This document shows, piece after piece, positions 17,593 to 26,409 of a stretch of 33,500 bases of DNA. The notes below the pieces were generated by a model. The model was not told the DNA's origin, did no database searches, and saw only the letters and a list, made by a program, of their open reading frames with translations. Source of the DNA: Bacteriovoracaceae bacterium (GTDB lineage Bacteria > Bdellovibrionota > UBA2428); NCBI GenBank assembly GCA_947467125.1, contig CANIGN010000004.1, forward strand, positions 1-33,500. The letters run 5' to 3'. The translations under genes and the position numbers were made by a program. Every line of letters begins with the position of its first letter. Within the stretch, counting starts at the first letter, position 1.

Positions 17593-18351
17593 GTGAAAAA
17601 GCTGCTTATCGTTATTTTATTATTCAATTTAAATTCGGCTTTTTCTTATTCAAAAAATTCACTTAAAAACGATTTTACAAGTGACGGCTCTCTTCAAAGC
17701 GAACTTCATTGGAGTCTTTGTGAAAGTTCTTCCAAGGAAATTCTTCGTAAACTTGATTTGGAAATTACAAATAAAGAAGAACGTTCCTCAATCTTCTATG
17801 ATTTTAAAAATCCCAATGGGAGTTATGAGTTTTATTCTCAAGGAATTATTTTAAGGCTTCGTTCAAGTGCCTCAGATGAGTCTACTTCAACGGTTAAGGT
17901 TAAGGTCTCTGGGGTGAATGCTTTCATAAAGGAAGACACAAGTTCCAATGATGAGAAATATAAGTGCGAAGAAGATCGGTATCGAGATAAAATAAACTAC
18001 TTTTGCTCTTTGAGTCAGAGTTTTCATCCACAAAAAGAAGCTCGATTTTCGAAGCATCAAAAAACTTTTTTGAACAAATCTTACGCGGGTTCTTTAGAGA
18101 TTGAAGGCCTTACTCCCTTTGGGCCTGTTTCAAATACTGTATGGACTTTTCATCGCTCAAAAGGTTTTGTCTTGGAAGAAGTAACTTTGCCTCATTCAAC
18201 TTCTTTTTATGAGCTTTCTGTTCGAGTTTCCTTGTCAGAAGCTGAAGAGCGCTACAAAGAGTATTCAGGCCTTCTTCTGGAAAAAAAGCTGAATATTTGT
18301 CCTGTTCAAGAGAGTAAAACTTTGAAGATTCTTAACTTTTTTCAAAAGTAA
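17593..18351 (+). CDS. Exported protein with CYTH-like features
   Basis: GTG start, signal peptide KKLLIVILLFNLNSAFS; SIFYDFKNPNGSYEFYSQGIILRLRSS, STVKVKVSG, GSLEIEGL, LEEVTLPHSTSFYELSVRV resemble CYTH strand motifs. Confidence 0.6.
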   Translation: MKKLLIVILLFNLNSAFSYSKNSLKNDFTSDGSLQSELHWSLCESSSKEILRKLDLEITNKEERSSIFYDFKNPNGSYEFYSQGIILRLRSSASDESTSTVKVKVSGVNAFIKEDTSSNDEKYKCEEDRYRDKINYFCSLSQSFHPQKEARFSKHQKTFLNKSYAGSLEIEGLTPFGPVSNTVWTFHRSKGFVLEEVTLPHSTSFYELSVRVSLSEAEERYKEYSGLLLEKKLNICPVQESKTLKILNFFQK

Positions 18352-18367
18352 TTTTGAGTATAAATCT

Positions 18368-19684
18368 TTAAAGAACTGTGTAGTTGGCTCCACTCTTAAT
18401 TTCATCTGTTTTGACACTTGTCGTGAACTTAATGGTTTTTCCATCAGAGTTTTTGACTTCGAAATCGTACAATCCAGGCTCGAGAACTCTGTAGAACTCA
18501 CCATGGTTAAAGCTGTAATCGCCAAGATTTTTTCCAGCTTTTGAGATACTCACGGAGCCGGTCATGTCTGGGGTCTCTTTAAAATAAAATCCTGCTCCTT
18601 GGTGAATGTTTTTAATGAATTGAAGGAGGGCTGCTTTGTTATCTTGATAGTAGGCGGGGATCTTGTTGTAGTCGGGCCACTTCATATCTGAAAGTTCAAC
18701 TGTAAATTGTAAGTCGTGATAGTAGAATTCGCTCCAGTCTTGCATCCCACCATTGACTTCATACCATGCAAAACCATTTGTGATTCCTTGGCGAAACTCT
18801 CTTGATTGAAAAATGTAGGGAACAAGTTGCGCGTAACTCAGGCTGAGTTCTTTTAAGAGAGAATCAAAGGGGTGGGGAGCCTCTGTTGTATCCCAAGGAT
18901 AGTTGACGACTTCCGAACCTCCGTGAAAATTTGCAGAAAGTGCAAAGTTTCTGTCTGCTTGAAATTTCATAATGGCAGCCGTTTCGATTTGTCGTCCTTC
19001 GGGAGAGTTGTTTGGGTCGGATGTAAAATCAGGGAAGTCTCTATTTAAATCTGCGTTGTTGGCATTAAAACGTTGGTGAAGTTCTGATCCATCGGGATTC
19101 ATGGAAGGCATGATGTAGATTTCAGTATTGTCGATCAACTCTGTGATCTTTGAATCTTTCCCGTATTGTGCAAGAAGATCACCTGCGAGTGAAATCATGA
19201 GCTCTCGTCCTGTGATTTCATCTCCATGCATGCTTGAAATGTATTTGAATTCGGGAAGTCTCTGATCAGACGCGGGGTTTTTGGAGATTTTTAAAAAATA
19301 AAGATCTTTACCACGAACACTTTTTCCGACACTTATTAATTGAGTTTGTTGTGGATAGTTTTTGTGAAGAGTTTTGAGCTTTGCTTCGACTTGTTCAAAG
19401 GAGGGGTAGGTGGATGCGCTCTTTTGGAATCCCACCAGATCAAGCTTTACAAAGGGGATGTGATTTTCTTTTAGAAATTTTGAAAGTTTTTTTGATCCGT
19501 AAAGCTCAAAGCCTTTTGCTTTGCGATGGTCGATGACAAATTCTTTGTTGTTTTTAAGAAAGGTATAGTATTTGAGTTGCGGATCATTAATCCACACGCC
19601 TTCTTCGATGAAGGGAGAGCCGGCATTTGAAACTTGGAGGAGCGAAAAAAAAGCAACAACTAAAGCAATCGATTTTTGAGACAT
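18368..19684 (-). CDS. Secreted M14 zinc carboxypeptidase (N/E-type) with transthyretin-like C-terminal domain
   Basis: YISSMHGDEITGRELM (HxxE), PSMNPDGSE, ADLNRDFPDF, ANFHGGSEVVNYPWD, FTVELSDMKWP; tail VSISKAGKNLGDYSFNHGEFYRVLEPGLYDFEV. Confidence 0.93.
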   Translation of the reverse strand: MSQKSIALVVAFFSLLQVSNAGSPFIEEGVWINDPQLKYYTFLKNNKEFVIDHRKAKGFELYGSKKLSKFLKENHIPFVKLDLVGFQKSASTYPSFEQVEAKLKTLHKNYPQQTQLISVGKSVRGKDLYFLKISKNPASDQRLPEFKYISSMHGDEITGRELMISLAGDLLAQYGKDSKITELIDNTEIYIMPSMNPDGSELHQRFNANNADLNRDFPDFTSDPNNSPEGRQIETAAIMKFQADRNFALSANFHGGSEVVNYPWDTTEAPHPFDSLLKELSLSYAQLVPYIFQSREFRQGITNGFAWYEVNGGMQDWSEFYYHDLQFTVELSDMKWPDYNKIPAYYQDNKAALLQFIKNIHQGAGFYFKETPDMTGSVSISKAGKNLGDYSFNHGEFYRVLEPGLYDFEVKNSDGKTIKFTTSVKTDEIKSGANYTVL

Positions 19685-19780
19685 TCTAATAAGAGTCTAA
19701 CAGAGCTCTTTAGAACTGCGAGTTTTGGAGCCACTTTCACTGCAAGTTGTCAGAGTTTTTAATTGTTTTTTACTGGGTTT

Positions 19781-19987
19781 TTATTTTGTGGATTCTTCGG
19801 TTTTTTTGGCTTCAGAAACAGATTCTGTTTGTTTTGTTCCCGCAAGAGTATTTTCTCTTTTTCTTGTCGGGGTGGGCGTGCCTGGTGTCGCATTTAAGTT
19901 CGTTGCTCCACCAAGAAGACCTGCCATTAAAAATCCATTGAGACGAATTTTGGGAAGACTGTTTCCGAAATAATTTACTTTACGCAT
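19781..19987 (-). CDS. Small hypothetical protein (about 68 aa)
   Basis: ATG at 19987 preceded by AAAGAGGTGCGT (good RBS spacing); MRKVNYFGNSLPKIRLNGFLMAGLLGGATNLNATPGTPTPTRKRENT...; fills an otherwise empty gap. Confidence 0.45.
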   Translation of the reverse strand: MRKVNYFGNSLPKIRLNGFLMAGLLGGATNLNATPGTPTPTRKRENTLAGTKQTESVSEAKKTEESTK

Positions 19988-20167
19988 ACGCACCTCTTTC
20001 GTTTTTTAAAACTGCTTTTAAAGCTGCAAGATAACTAAGATGCAAACGTGCCAAGTTTTAAAGTCAAATAAAAGAAGCTCTGAGGCGGTTATTTTGGAGC
20101 TTTGGCAGAATTTGTTAGACGAAGTGCCTAAGTTTTTTGCAGTCTTTGCTAACAAAAAAAGAATCTT

Positions 20168-20644
20168 TTAAGGTTTCGTTCGAGATAAAGCCAGGATCGT
20201 ATATGTGATTTCACCTTTAGGGCTTTGAATTTTTACACTCTCCCCTAACTTTTTCCCTAAAATAGAGCGGCCTAAGGGAGATTGAAGAGTGATTTTTTCT
20301 CCTGAAGTATCAAACTCATCGGGACCCACGAGTTGAAATGTTTTTTCACTACCCAGAGATGATTGGACTTTGACCCAGGTACCAAAGCGTACCTCATGAT
20401 TGCTTAAGTCGTTTTCTGCTATCACTTCGACATCAGCAAGGCGACTTTGCAAAAACCGAACACGTCGATCAATTTCTCTGAGGCGTTTTTTGCCGTAAAG
20501 GTATTCTGCGTTTTCGGAACGATCACCCAGAGCGGCTGCGGCACTCACTTGTTCTACAACCTGGGGACGTTCTTTTTCGAGTAAGTCTCTCAGTTCTGCC
20601 TTCATGGCATCAAAAGCACTTGGGCTGAGGTAGTTTTTTGCCAT
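20168..20644 (-). CDS. greB: Transcription elongation factor GreA/GreB family (GreB-like)
   Basis: ERPQVVEQVSAAAALGDRSENAEYLYGKKRLREIDRRVRFLQSRL; C-terminal SPLGRSILGKKLGESVKIQSPKGEITYTI. Confidence 0.92.
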   Translation of the reverse strand: MAKNYLSPSAFDAMKAELRDLLEKERPQVVEQVSAAAALGDRSENAEYLYGKKRLREIDRRVRFLQSRLADVEVIAENDLSNHEVRFGTWVKVQSSLGSEKTFQLVGPDEFDTSGEKITLQSPLGRSILGKKLGESVKIQSPKGEITYTILALSRTKP

Positions 20645-20714
20645 TTGTCTGAATTCTATGGTTTTTTACTTTGCTTGTCTTGGCTATTTTTGGGAGCGAG
20701 TTTAATCTATAGTT

Positions 20715-21398
20715 ATGAAAACTATGTATTTTCGCTTCTGCATCATGAGTTTAGCTTTTACTTCTTTTTTGAGCTTTGCTGGACAGGCAAAGAAGTCTGA
20801 TAAGGGTCCTAAGACTGAAGTTACTCAGAATGATCTTAAAGATAAAACGGGAGATAAGAAGAAGGATACAAATATTCCTGAAGGCGGAGCTCTCGTCGTT
20901 CCTCAAGGGGAAGGCTATTTTCCTGGATCTTGCGGATACCGCAAAGCAATTGGTGGGTTGGTAAAAATTTACTACATATGTTTTTTTGGAAAAAACGCGA
21001 AAGCTACAGATTGGACTTCGGTGTTTGAAGCCAGCTCTAAGTCCTTTAAGTTTAAATTAAGTTTTTTACGTGGGATTGGGGGTAAAAAAGTATCTGCTGC
21101 TTTTAGTGAAGGATTCTCTAAAATTCCTTCCGAAAATAAATTAGAAGAATTGGAAAGACAAAAGTTTATCAAATGGTCTTCTGATTTAAAGATTGATCGC
21201 GATTCAGTTTTAGAAATAACATTCAATGATTCTATTCCTTTGCATGTTGAGTTTCATGAAAAAGCAAACGAACAAGCGAGTGCGCTTGTTTTTGAATCAA
21301 AGCAAAAATCTTTGGCAAAATCTTTAGCGGGTATTTGGTTGGGTTCAAAACCTGTGAGTGAAGAGCTTAAGTCTGAATTGTTAAAAGAAGCTAACTAA
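20715..21398 (+). CDS. Exported chalcone-isomerase-like domain protein
   Basis: Signal peptide; YRKAIGGLVKIYYICFFGKNA, LSFLRGIGGKKVSAAFSEGF, SLAKSLAGIWLGSKPVSEELKSELL. Confidence 0.8.
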   Translation: MKTMYFRFCIMSLAFTSFLSFAGQAKKSDKGPKTEVTQNDLKDKTGDKKKDTNIPEGGALVVPQGEGYFPGSCGYRKAIGGLVKIYYICFFGKNAKATDWTSVFEASSKSFKFKLSFLRGIGGKKVSAAFSEGFSKIPSENKLEELERQKFIKWSSDLKIDRDSVLEITFNDSIPLHVEFHEKANEQASALVFESKQKSLAKSLAGIWLGSKPVSEELKSELLKEAN

Positions 21399-21431
21399 GG
21401 TTAAACTTTTACAGGTTAAAGTTCTACAGCT

Positions 21432-22637
21432 TTATAGTTCCACAAAGTCCAAATCGTTTGAAAAGCTTTCTTTAAGTTTACTTGTCCCGTAAAGTGCGAG
21501 GCAACTTGCAGTGCTAATCATGATGAGAGCGGAGCTCACAACGTCAAACCCCATATTACTTTTGAGAAAAGTAAAGTAGATACTGAGCGGTGTAATCATG
21601 CCTCTCGCAAAGTTGGGAGTTGTGGTTGTGACAGTTGACCTGAGGTTTGTTCCGAATTGTTCAGACGCACTTGTGACAAATACAGCCCAGTATCCAATTG
21701 CAATTCCTAGTGGAATGCAAAGTATATAAAGCTCATGGGCGCTTGAGATAGGATATTTTAAATATAAAACCGCTGTGAATAGTGTGAGGCTTTGAAAGAT
21801 AAGTAAAACCTTTTTGCGACTTTTTAGAATTTGACTCAAGAGACCCGAGCCTAAATCTCCAATGACCATTCCGATATAGGAGTAGAGAACCGTTTGGCTT
21901 GCTTCAACTGTTTCGCTGATGCCTTTGAATTTAGCGAGTTCGGGTGCAAAAGTAACAAGTATTCCGAGAACGCCCCAAATAGGGAGTCCGCCAAGAAGGC
22001 AGTTCAAATATTTTTTAAAACGAGGTCCGTTGTTAAAGAGCATGAAAAAACTTCCATGTGCAACTTTCGATTGGGATCGAGTTTTTTGAAACATGGAGGA
22101 TTCGCGCACGGAAATGCGAAGAAGTAAAAGTAAAAGACCCAAGCCACCACCTATAAAGTAGCAGTCTCTCCAGTGAAAAAGATTTGAAACAAGCGCGGCC
22201 GCAATAGCTCCTGTAACTCCCACGGTTGCAACAATGGTTGTTCCAAAGCCACGTTTTTCTTTGGGTAAACCTTCTGAGACGAGAGTGATTCCAGCGCCTA
22301 ATTCACCAGCGAGTCCTATTCCTGCAATAAAACGTAAAATCGCGTAAAGCTCTACAGAATTTACAAATCCGTTGGCAATGTTTGCAAGCGAATACAAAAG
22401 AATGGATCCAAAGAGGACGGAGAGTCGTCCTTTTTTGTCACCCAAAACGCCCCACAGAATTCCACCAATCAACATTCCGATCATTTGAAGGTTTAAAATA
22501 AGAAGTCCGTTATCAAGAAGTTGTGTGCCACTTTGTCCGATATCTTGGAGGCTTCGAACTCTCACTATTGAAAAAAGGATGAGGTCGTAAACGTCTACAA
22601 AATATCCCAGTGCTGCGACAAGAATCATGGCGTTCAT
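21432..22637 (-). CDS. MFS transporter (metabolite:H+ symporter-like)
   Basis: About 12 TM segments; GGILWGVLGDKKGRLSVLFGSILLYSLANI and RFIAGIGLAGELGAGITLVSE motifs. Confidence 0.9.
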   Translation of the reverse strand: MNAMILVAALGYFVDVYDLILFSIVRVRSLQDIGQSGTQLLDNGLLILNLQMIGMLIGGILWGVLGDKKGRLSVLFGSILLYSLANIANGFVNSVELYAILRFIAGIGLAGELGAGITLVSEGLPKEKRGFGTTIVATVGVTGAIAAALVSNLFHWRDCYFIGGGLGLLLLLLRISVRESSMFQKTRSQSKVAHGSFFMLFNNGPRFKKYLNCLLGGLPIWGVLGILVTFAPELAKFKGISETVEASQTVLYSYIGMVIGDLGSGLLSQILKSRKKVLLIFQSLTLFTAVLYLKYPISSAHELYILCIPLGIAIGYWAVFVTSASEQFGTNLRSTVTTTTPNFARGMITPLSIYFTFLKSNMGFDVVSSALIMISTASCLALYGTSKLKESFSNDLDFVEL

Positions 22638-22646
22638 ATGTATTTT

Positions 22647-24443
22647 TTAGCTTCTAACAGTCTCTTCAGAGGTGAGCAATGTGTTGGACTCACTGCTTTC
22701 TAGGTGAGCAAGAATTTCTGCAGAGGGAGTCAAAAGTTCGCTTCCCTTTACTTCTTTCACGAGTTTTCCATCTTGCAAAATAAGAACTCTCTCACATCGA
22801 GTTAGAGTGCTGAGTCTGTGTGCGATAAAAAGACTTGTTCTTCCTTCGCTCACTCTCTCAATTGCTTTTTGAACTTTTTCTTCAAGAACTGAATCTAGAT
22901 TGGCAGTCGCTTCATCGAGAACCATGATGGAAGGATCTTGCAAAAGAGCTCGAGTGAGAGCAAAGAGTTGAGCTTCTCCCTGGCTAAAGTTACTTCCTTG
23001 AGACTGAACAAAGGAATCAAGGTTTCTATTGTTTGAAAGAAGTAAGTCAAAGAGGCCTGTCTGCTGACAAGCGAATTCTATTTCTTTATCTTCAAAGCTA
23101 TTCCCAAGTGTAAGGTTGTCTCGAATCGTTCCGGGCATGAGAAAAGTACTTTGTGAAACAAACGCAATTTGAGATCTCAAAAAACCTAAATCATAATTTT
23201 CAATGGGGAGGTGATCGATCAAGAGTTTTCCTTCTTGGTAGGGGTAAAGTCTTGTGATGAGCGAGATAAGTGTGCTTTTCCCGCTTCCGGTTCTTCCCAT
23301 GATTCCAATTTTTTCGCCTGCTTTCACGTTGAGATTGAAATCTTTGAGAATCCACGGAAGAGCCGAGCTGTATTTCATGGAGACATGATGAAACTGAATG
23401 TGGCCTTTGATTTTTTCGTAAGCAGAAGGAATGGATTCAAAGTTTTCTTTTTCTTCGGAGAGAAAAGTTGTTAAACGCTCTGTGCTCGACATGGCAGTTT
23501 GTATTTGGTGAATCTCCATCATCAAGGCACCTGCGGGACGTGCGAGGTTATCTGAGAGTCGTATGTAGGTAATCAGAATGCCTAGAGGAAGAGCTTGTTT
23601 GATAAATAAAAGACTCCCAATTGAGAAAAGAAAAATTGTGGGAAGGTGTGTGAGAAAAAGTGTTCCCGCACGCATCCATGAATTAAACCAGTTGATCTCA
23701 GAAGAAGCTGTTGCAAAGTCTTTGACTCTTTCTTCATATTTGTTTTGGGACCATTCTTCTAATCCAAAACATCGAATCACAGACATTCCGTTTAAATATT
23801 CAGCAAGGCGTGCGGTAATGGCACTATTTGTGCGGGAGTATTTTCGATAAAGATCATAGGAGTATTTTCGAAAGGACCAAACTAAAAGAATACTCGGAAG
23901 AGTGAGAAGGGCTGCAATGGCTCCTAGCCACCATGTCACTTGGAGCATGACAATGATAACGGTGGTAGCTGTTAAGAAAACTCGAATGAGTCGCGCAAGA
24001 GTTCCGCTGTAAAAAGATTCTAAAGTGTCTACGTCGTGAGTGAGTCGAGTGACGATTCTTCCTGCAGGTTCTCGGTCGTAATAGGAGAGCGGAAGTTGTT
24101 TCATGTGCAGAAAGAGATGTTCTCTCAAGTTAAAGATTGCATGAAGTGCAGTATTTGAGAGTCCTTTTGTTCCGATAAAGATCAAAACAATTGCAAGAAT
24201 TTCAAAAGCAGCTATTAAAAAGGAATCCTGAAATGTTAAAGTGCTTGAGGGGGTAATAAGTTTTTGGATTAAATTTCCGAAACGAGCTTTTGCTAAAGCA
24301 CCCAGCATCCCCCCGCCAAAAAGAACAGCGCAAAACATAGAAAAACGAAGACGATGGCCTTTGGTAAACGTCCAAAGGAAAGAAAAAGTTTCCACAACAG
24401 AAGCTTCTTTTTTAATCGTGTCTTTTTGAATGAACTCAGACAT
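22647..24443 (-). CDS. ABC exporter half-transporter (TMD-NBD), degenerate signature, intact Walker B Glu
   Basis: GIMGRTGSGKSTL, SNFSQGEAQLFALTRALLQDPSIMVLDEATANLDS, LFIAHRLSTL. Confidence 0.95.
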   Translation of the reverse strand: MSEFIQKDTIKKEASVVETFSFLWTFTKGHRLRFSMFCAVLFGGGMLGALAKARFGNLIQKLITPSSTLTFQDSFLIAAFEILAIVLIFIGTKGLSNTALHAIFNLREHLFLHMKQLPLSYYDREPAGRIVTRLTHDVDTLESFYSGTLARLIRVFLTATTVIIVMLQVTWWLGAIAALLTLPSILLVWSFRKYSYDLYRKYSRTNSAITARLAEYLNGMSVIRCFGLEEWSQNKYEERVKDFATASSEINWFNSWMRAGTLFLTHLPTIFLFSIGSLLFIKQALPLGILITYIRLSDNLARPAGALMMEIHQIQTAMSSTERLTTFLSEEKENFESIPSAYEKIKGHIQFHHVSMKYSSALPWILKDFNLNVKAGEKIGIMGRTGSGKSTLISLITRLYPYQEGKLLIDHLPIENYDLGFLRSQIAFVSQSTFLMPGTIRDNLTLGNSFEDKEIEFACQQTGLFDLLLSNNRNLDSFVQSQGSNFSQGEAQLFALTRALLQDPSIMVLDEATANLDSVLEEKVQKAIERVSEGRTSLFIAHRLSTLTRCERVLILQDGKLVKEVKGSELLTPSAEILAHLESSESNTLLTSEETVRS

Positions 24444-26142
24444 AAGCTTCTCCTAGAAAATGATTTTCGATGTAACACTGCCTGTGGCAAAGCTGAAGCG
24501 AAGAGGGTCTGTGTGAAATCAAAAGGACGCTTAAGTCTTTGAGGTTGAGTTCAAGGTTTTTGATGATTTTGGCTTCTGTCATCACGTCTACAGCACTCAA
24601 AGCATCATCTAAAATAAGAAGCTCAGGCTTTCGGCAAAGAGTTCGAGCAAGAGTGAGCCTTTGTCTTTGGCCGCCAGAAAGATTGATCCCCCATTCTCCT
24701 AAGTGCGCTTTAAGACCGTCTGGAATTTTTTTAAAATCATCCACAAGGTCTACGACTTCAAGCCAGTGCCAGATTTCTTCATCCGTAAATTCTTGATTCA
24801 ACGAAAGATTTTCTCGAATGCTGCTTCCAAATAGAAAAGGATTTTGATCTACAAGAAGAACTTTTTTACGAAGCTCTGTATTTTGAAAGTCTCTGACTTC
24901 TGTTCCAAGAACTTTCACGCTTCCTGTGTAATTGGCTTCTAGCCCCGCAACAATTTTTCCAAGCGTTGATTTTCCACTTCCAACTTTTCCGCAGATTCCC
25001 AGTCTTTCTCGAGGTCTCAGGTGAAGTTCAGGTATAGAGAGAATGATGTTTTTTGAATCATAGCTAAATTTTAGATTTGTAATTTCAAGAGGCAGAAAAG
25101 TTTTCTCAGGTAGTTTTTCTGCTTTAAAAATAGGGTCTTGAGGTTCAGCAAAAACGGCAAGAAGTCGCTGAACACTTGTGAGTGACTTTTGCCAGTCGCT
25201 TACAATCCAGCCCAACTCGGAGAGAGGATCTGCAATCATAAAGAGATAAGAGTGAAAGGCGACAAGCTGTCCGGTCGTAAGGCTTCCCTCTTTATAAGAT
25301 TGAATGCCGAATACGAGAAAAAAGATAACAGATAAAGCCGGTGGAAGTGCGGAAGCAGGAAAATATTGAGCCTCTGTTTTTAGAAGAGTGGCTCTTTGGT
25401 CTTGGTAGTGAAGAGCGGCTTTTTTAAGCTGATTGTTCCAGAGGGGAGCGTGGGGGCGTAGCTTCATGAGTTTTGCGGAGCCCACAATGGAATCAACAGT
25501 GTCGTTTAATTTTGAGAGAGAGTTTTGAGATTCTTCGTAGAGTTTGGATTCTTTTTCACAAATAAAATAAACAAGAATCGGAATCACAGGAAAGAGGACA
25601 AGAGAGATCAATGTCAGTTTCACGTTGATCATGAACATTGCAATTGTTGCGAGAGAGAAAAGAAAAAGAAAGTCTGTTGTCGCTACAAAGTGAAAGCCAA
25701 AAGCATTTTGTGCGTTGGCAATGTCACCTGTCCCTAAATTGATGAGTTCGCCGCGAGTAAATTTTTTGTGAAAAACAGACAAGGGAAAAAAACGTGCCCG
25801 ATTCCAAAGTGTTGATTTAAAGTTTGCAGAGCATTGAAAGCTTTGAAGGGCCAAGGTTCTTCGCCACGTAAAGCGACATGCAAATTGCAAAATATAGATA
25901 AGAACTAAGGCGGCAATAAGTTTTGGATAAAAGGTATGTTCCTTTTCGAGAGCGTCGATGTTCATCCCTAAAAGTTTTGGAATGCTGACGTCGACAAGGT
26001 TTGTTCCGGCAACGGCCGCTATTCCTAAAAGATAGGTCCAACGCCTCTCTTTAATTTGATGGGCCCAATAGAGCAGAGTCTCTTTGAGCGGAAGTTGGGG
26101 TGTTCGTATTTCCATTGCGGATGAAAAAGCATAGTAAATCAA
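24436..26142 (-). CDS. ABC exporter half-transporter (TMD-NBD), canonical LSGGQ, Walker B Glu to Asp
   Basis: GICGKVGSGKSTL, INLSGGQRQRLTLARTLCRKPELLILDDALSAVD, LLISHRPSSL; overlaps the next gene by 8 bp. Confidence 0.95.
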   Translation of the reverse strand: MIYYAFSSAMEIRTPQLPLKETLLYWAHQIKERRWTYLLGIAAVAGTNLVDVSIPKLLGMNIDALEKEHTFYPKLIAALVLIYILQFACRFTWRRTLALQSFQCSANFKSTLWNRARFFPLSVFHKKFTRGELINLGTGDIANAQNAFGFHFVATTDFLFLFSLATIAMFMINVKLTLISLVLFPVIPILVYFICEKESKLYEESQNSLSKLNDTVDSIVGSAKLMKLRPHAPLWNNQLKKAALHYQDQRATLLKTEAQYFPASALPPALSVIFFLVFGIQSYKEGSLTTGQLVAFHSYLFMIADPLSELGWIVSDWQKSLTSVQRLLAVFAEPQDPIFKAEKLPEKTFLPLEITNLKFSYDSKNIILSIPELHLRPRERLGICGKVGSGKSTLGKIVAGLEANYTGSVKVLGTEVRDFQNTELRKKVLLVDQNPFLFGSSIRENLSLNQEFTDEEIWHWLEVVDLVDDFKKIPDGLKAHLGEWGINLSGGQRQRLTLARTLCRKPELLILDDALSAVDVMTEAKIIKNLELNLKDLSVLLISHRPSSLQLCHRQCYIENHFLGEAYV

Positions 26143-26186
26143 TAGCTTGAGGAAAGGGGCACTGAGTCGATGATAGCGTTTTTTTT

Positions 26187-26220
26187 AAGCCCTCTTGTTT
26201 GCTTGATGAGAGGCTTTTTG
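26187..26220 (+). terminator. Intrinsic-terminator-like hairpin with no + strand gene upstream
   Basis: AAGCC(C)TCT ... AGAGGCTT followed by TTTGTTTT. Confidence 0.5.
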
Positions 26221-26273
26221 TTTTACAGAATACAAGGGGAAAGAGGAGTAAGTCTCGCTAAACCTCTCTAGGC

Positions 26274-26302
26274 TTTAAGTCACATAAGGGGTGTGACTTA
26301 AA
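26274..26302 (+). promoter_or_regulatory. Perfect 11-bp inverted repeat (hairpin or operator) upstream of the DksA-like gene
   Basis: TTTAAGTCACA-TAAGGGG-TGTGACTTAAA. Confidence 0.65.
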
Positions 26303-26409
26303 AAATATAGAGGGTGGTGATGATCTAGAGCAAAGCTTTAGGTTCCACCAAACAAAGATCTTCGTATCTTTTTTGCGAGAGAGTGCTCCAGAAAAGGGAG
26401 GGGGATTTT

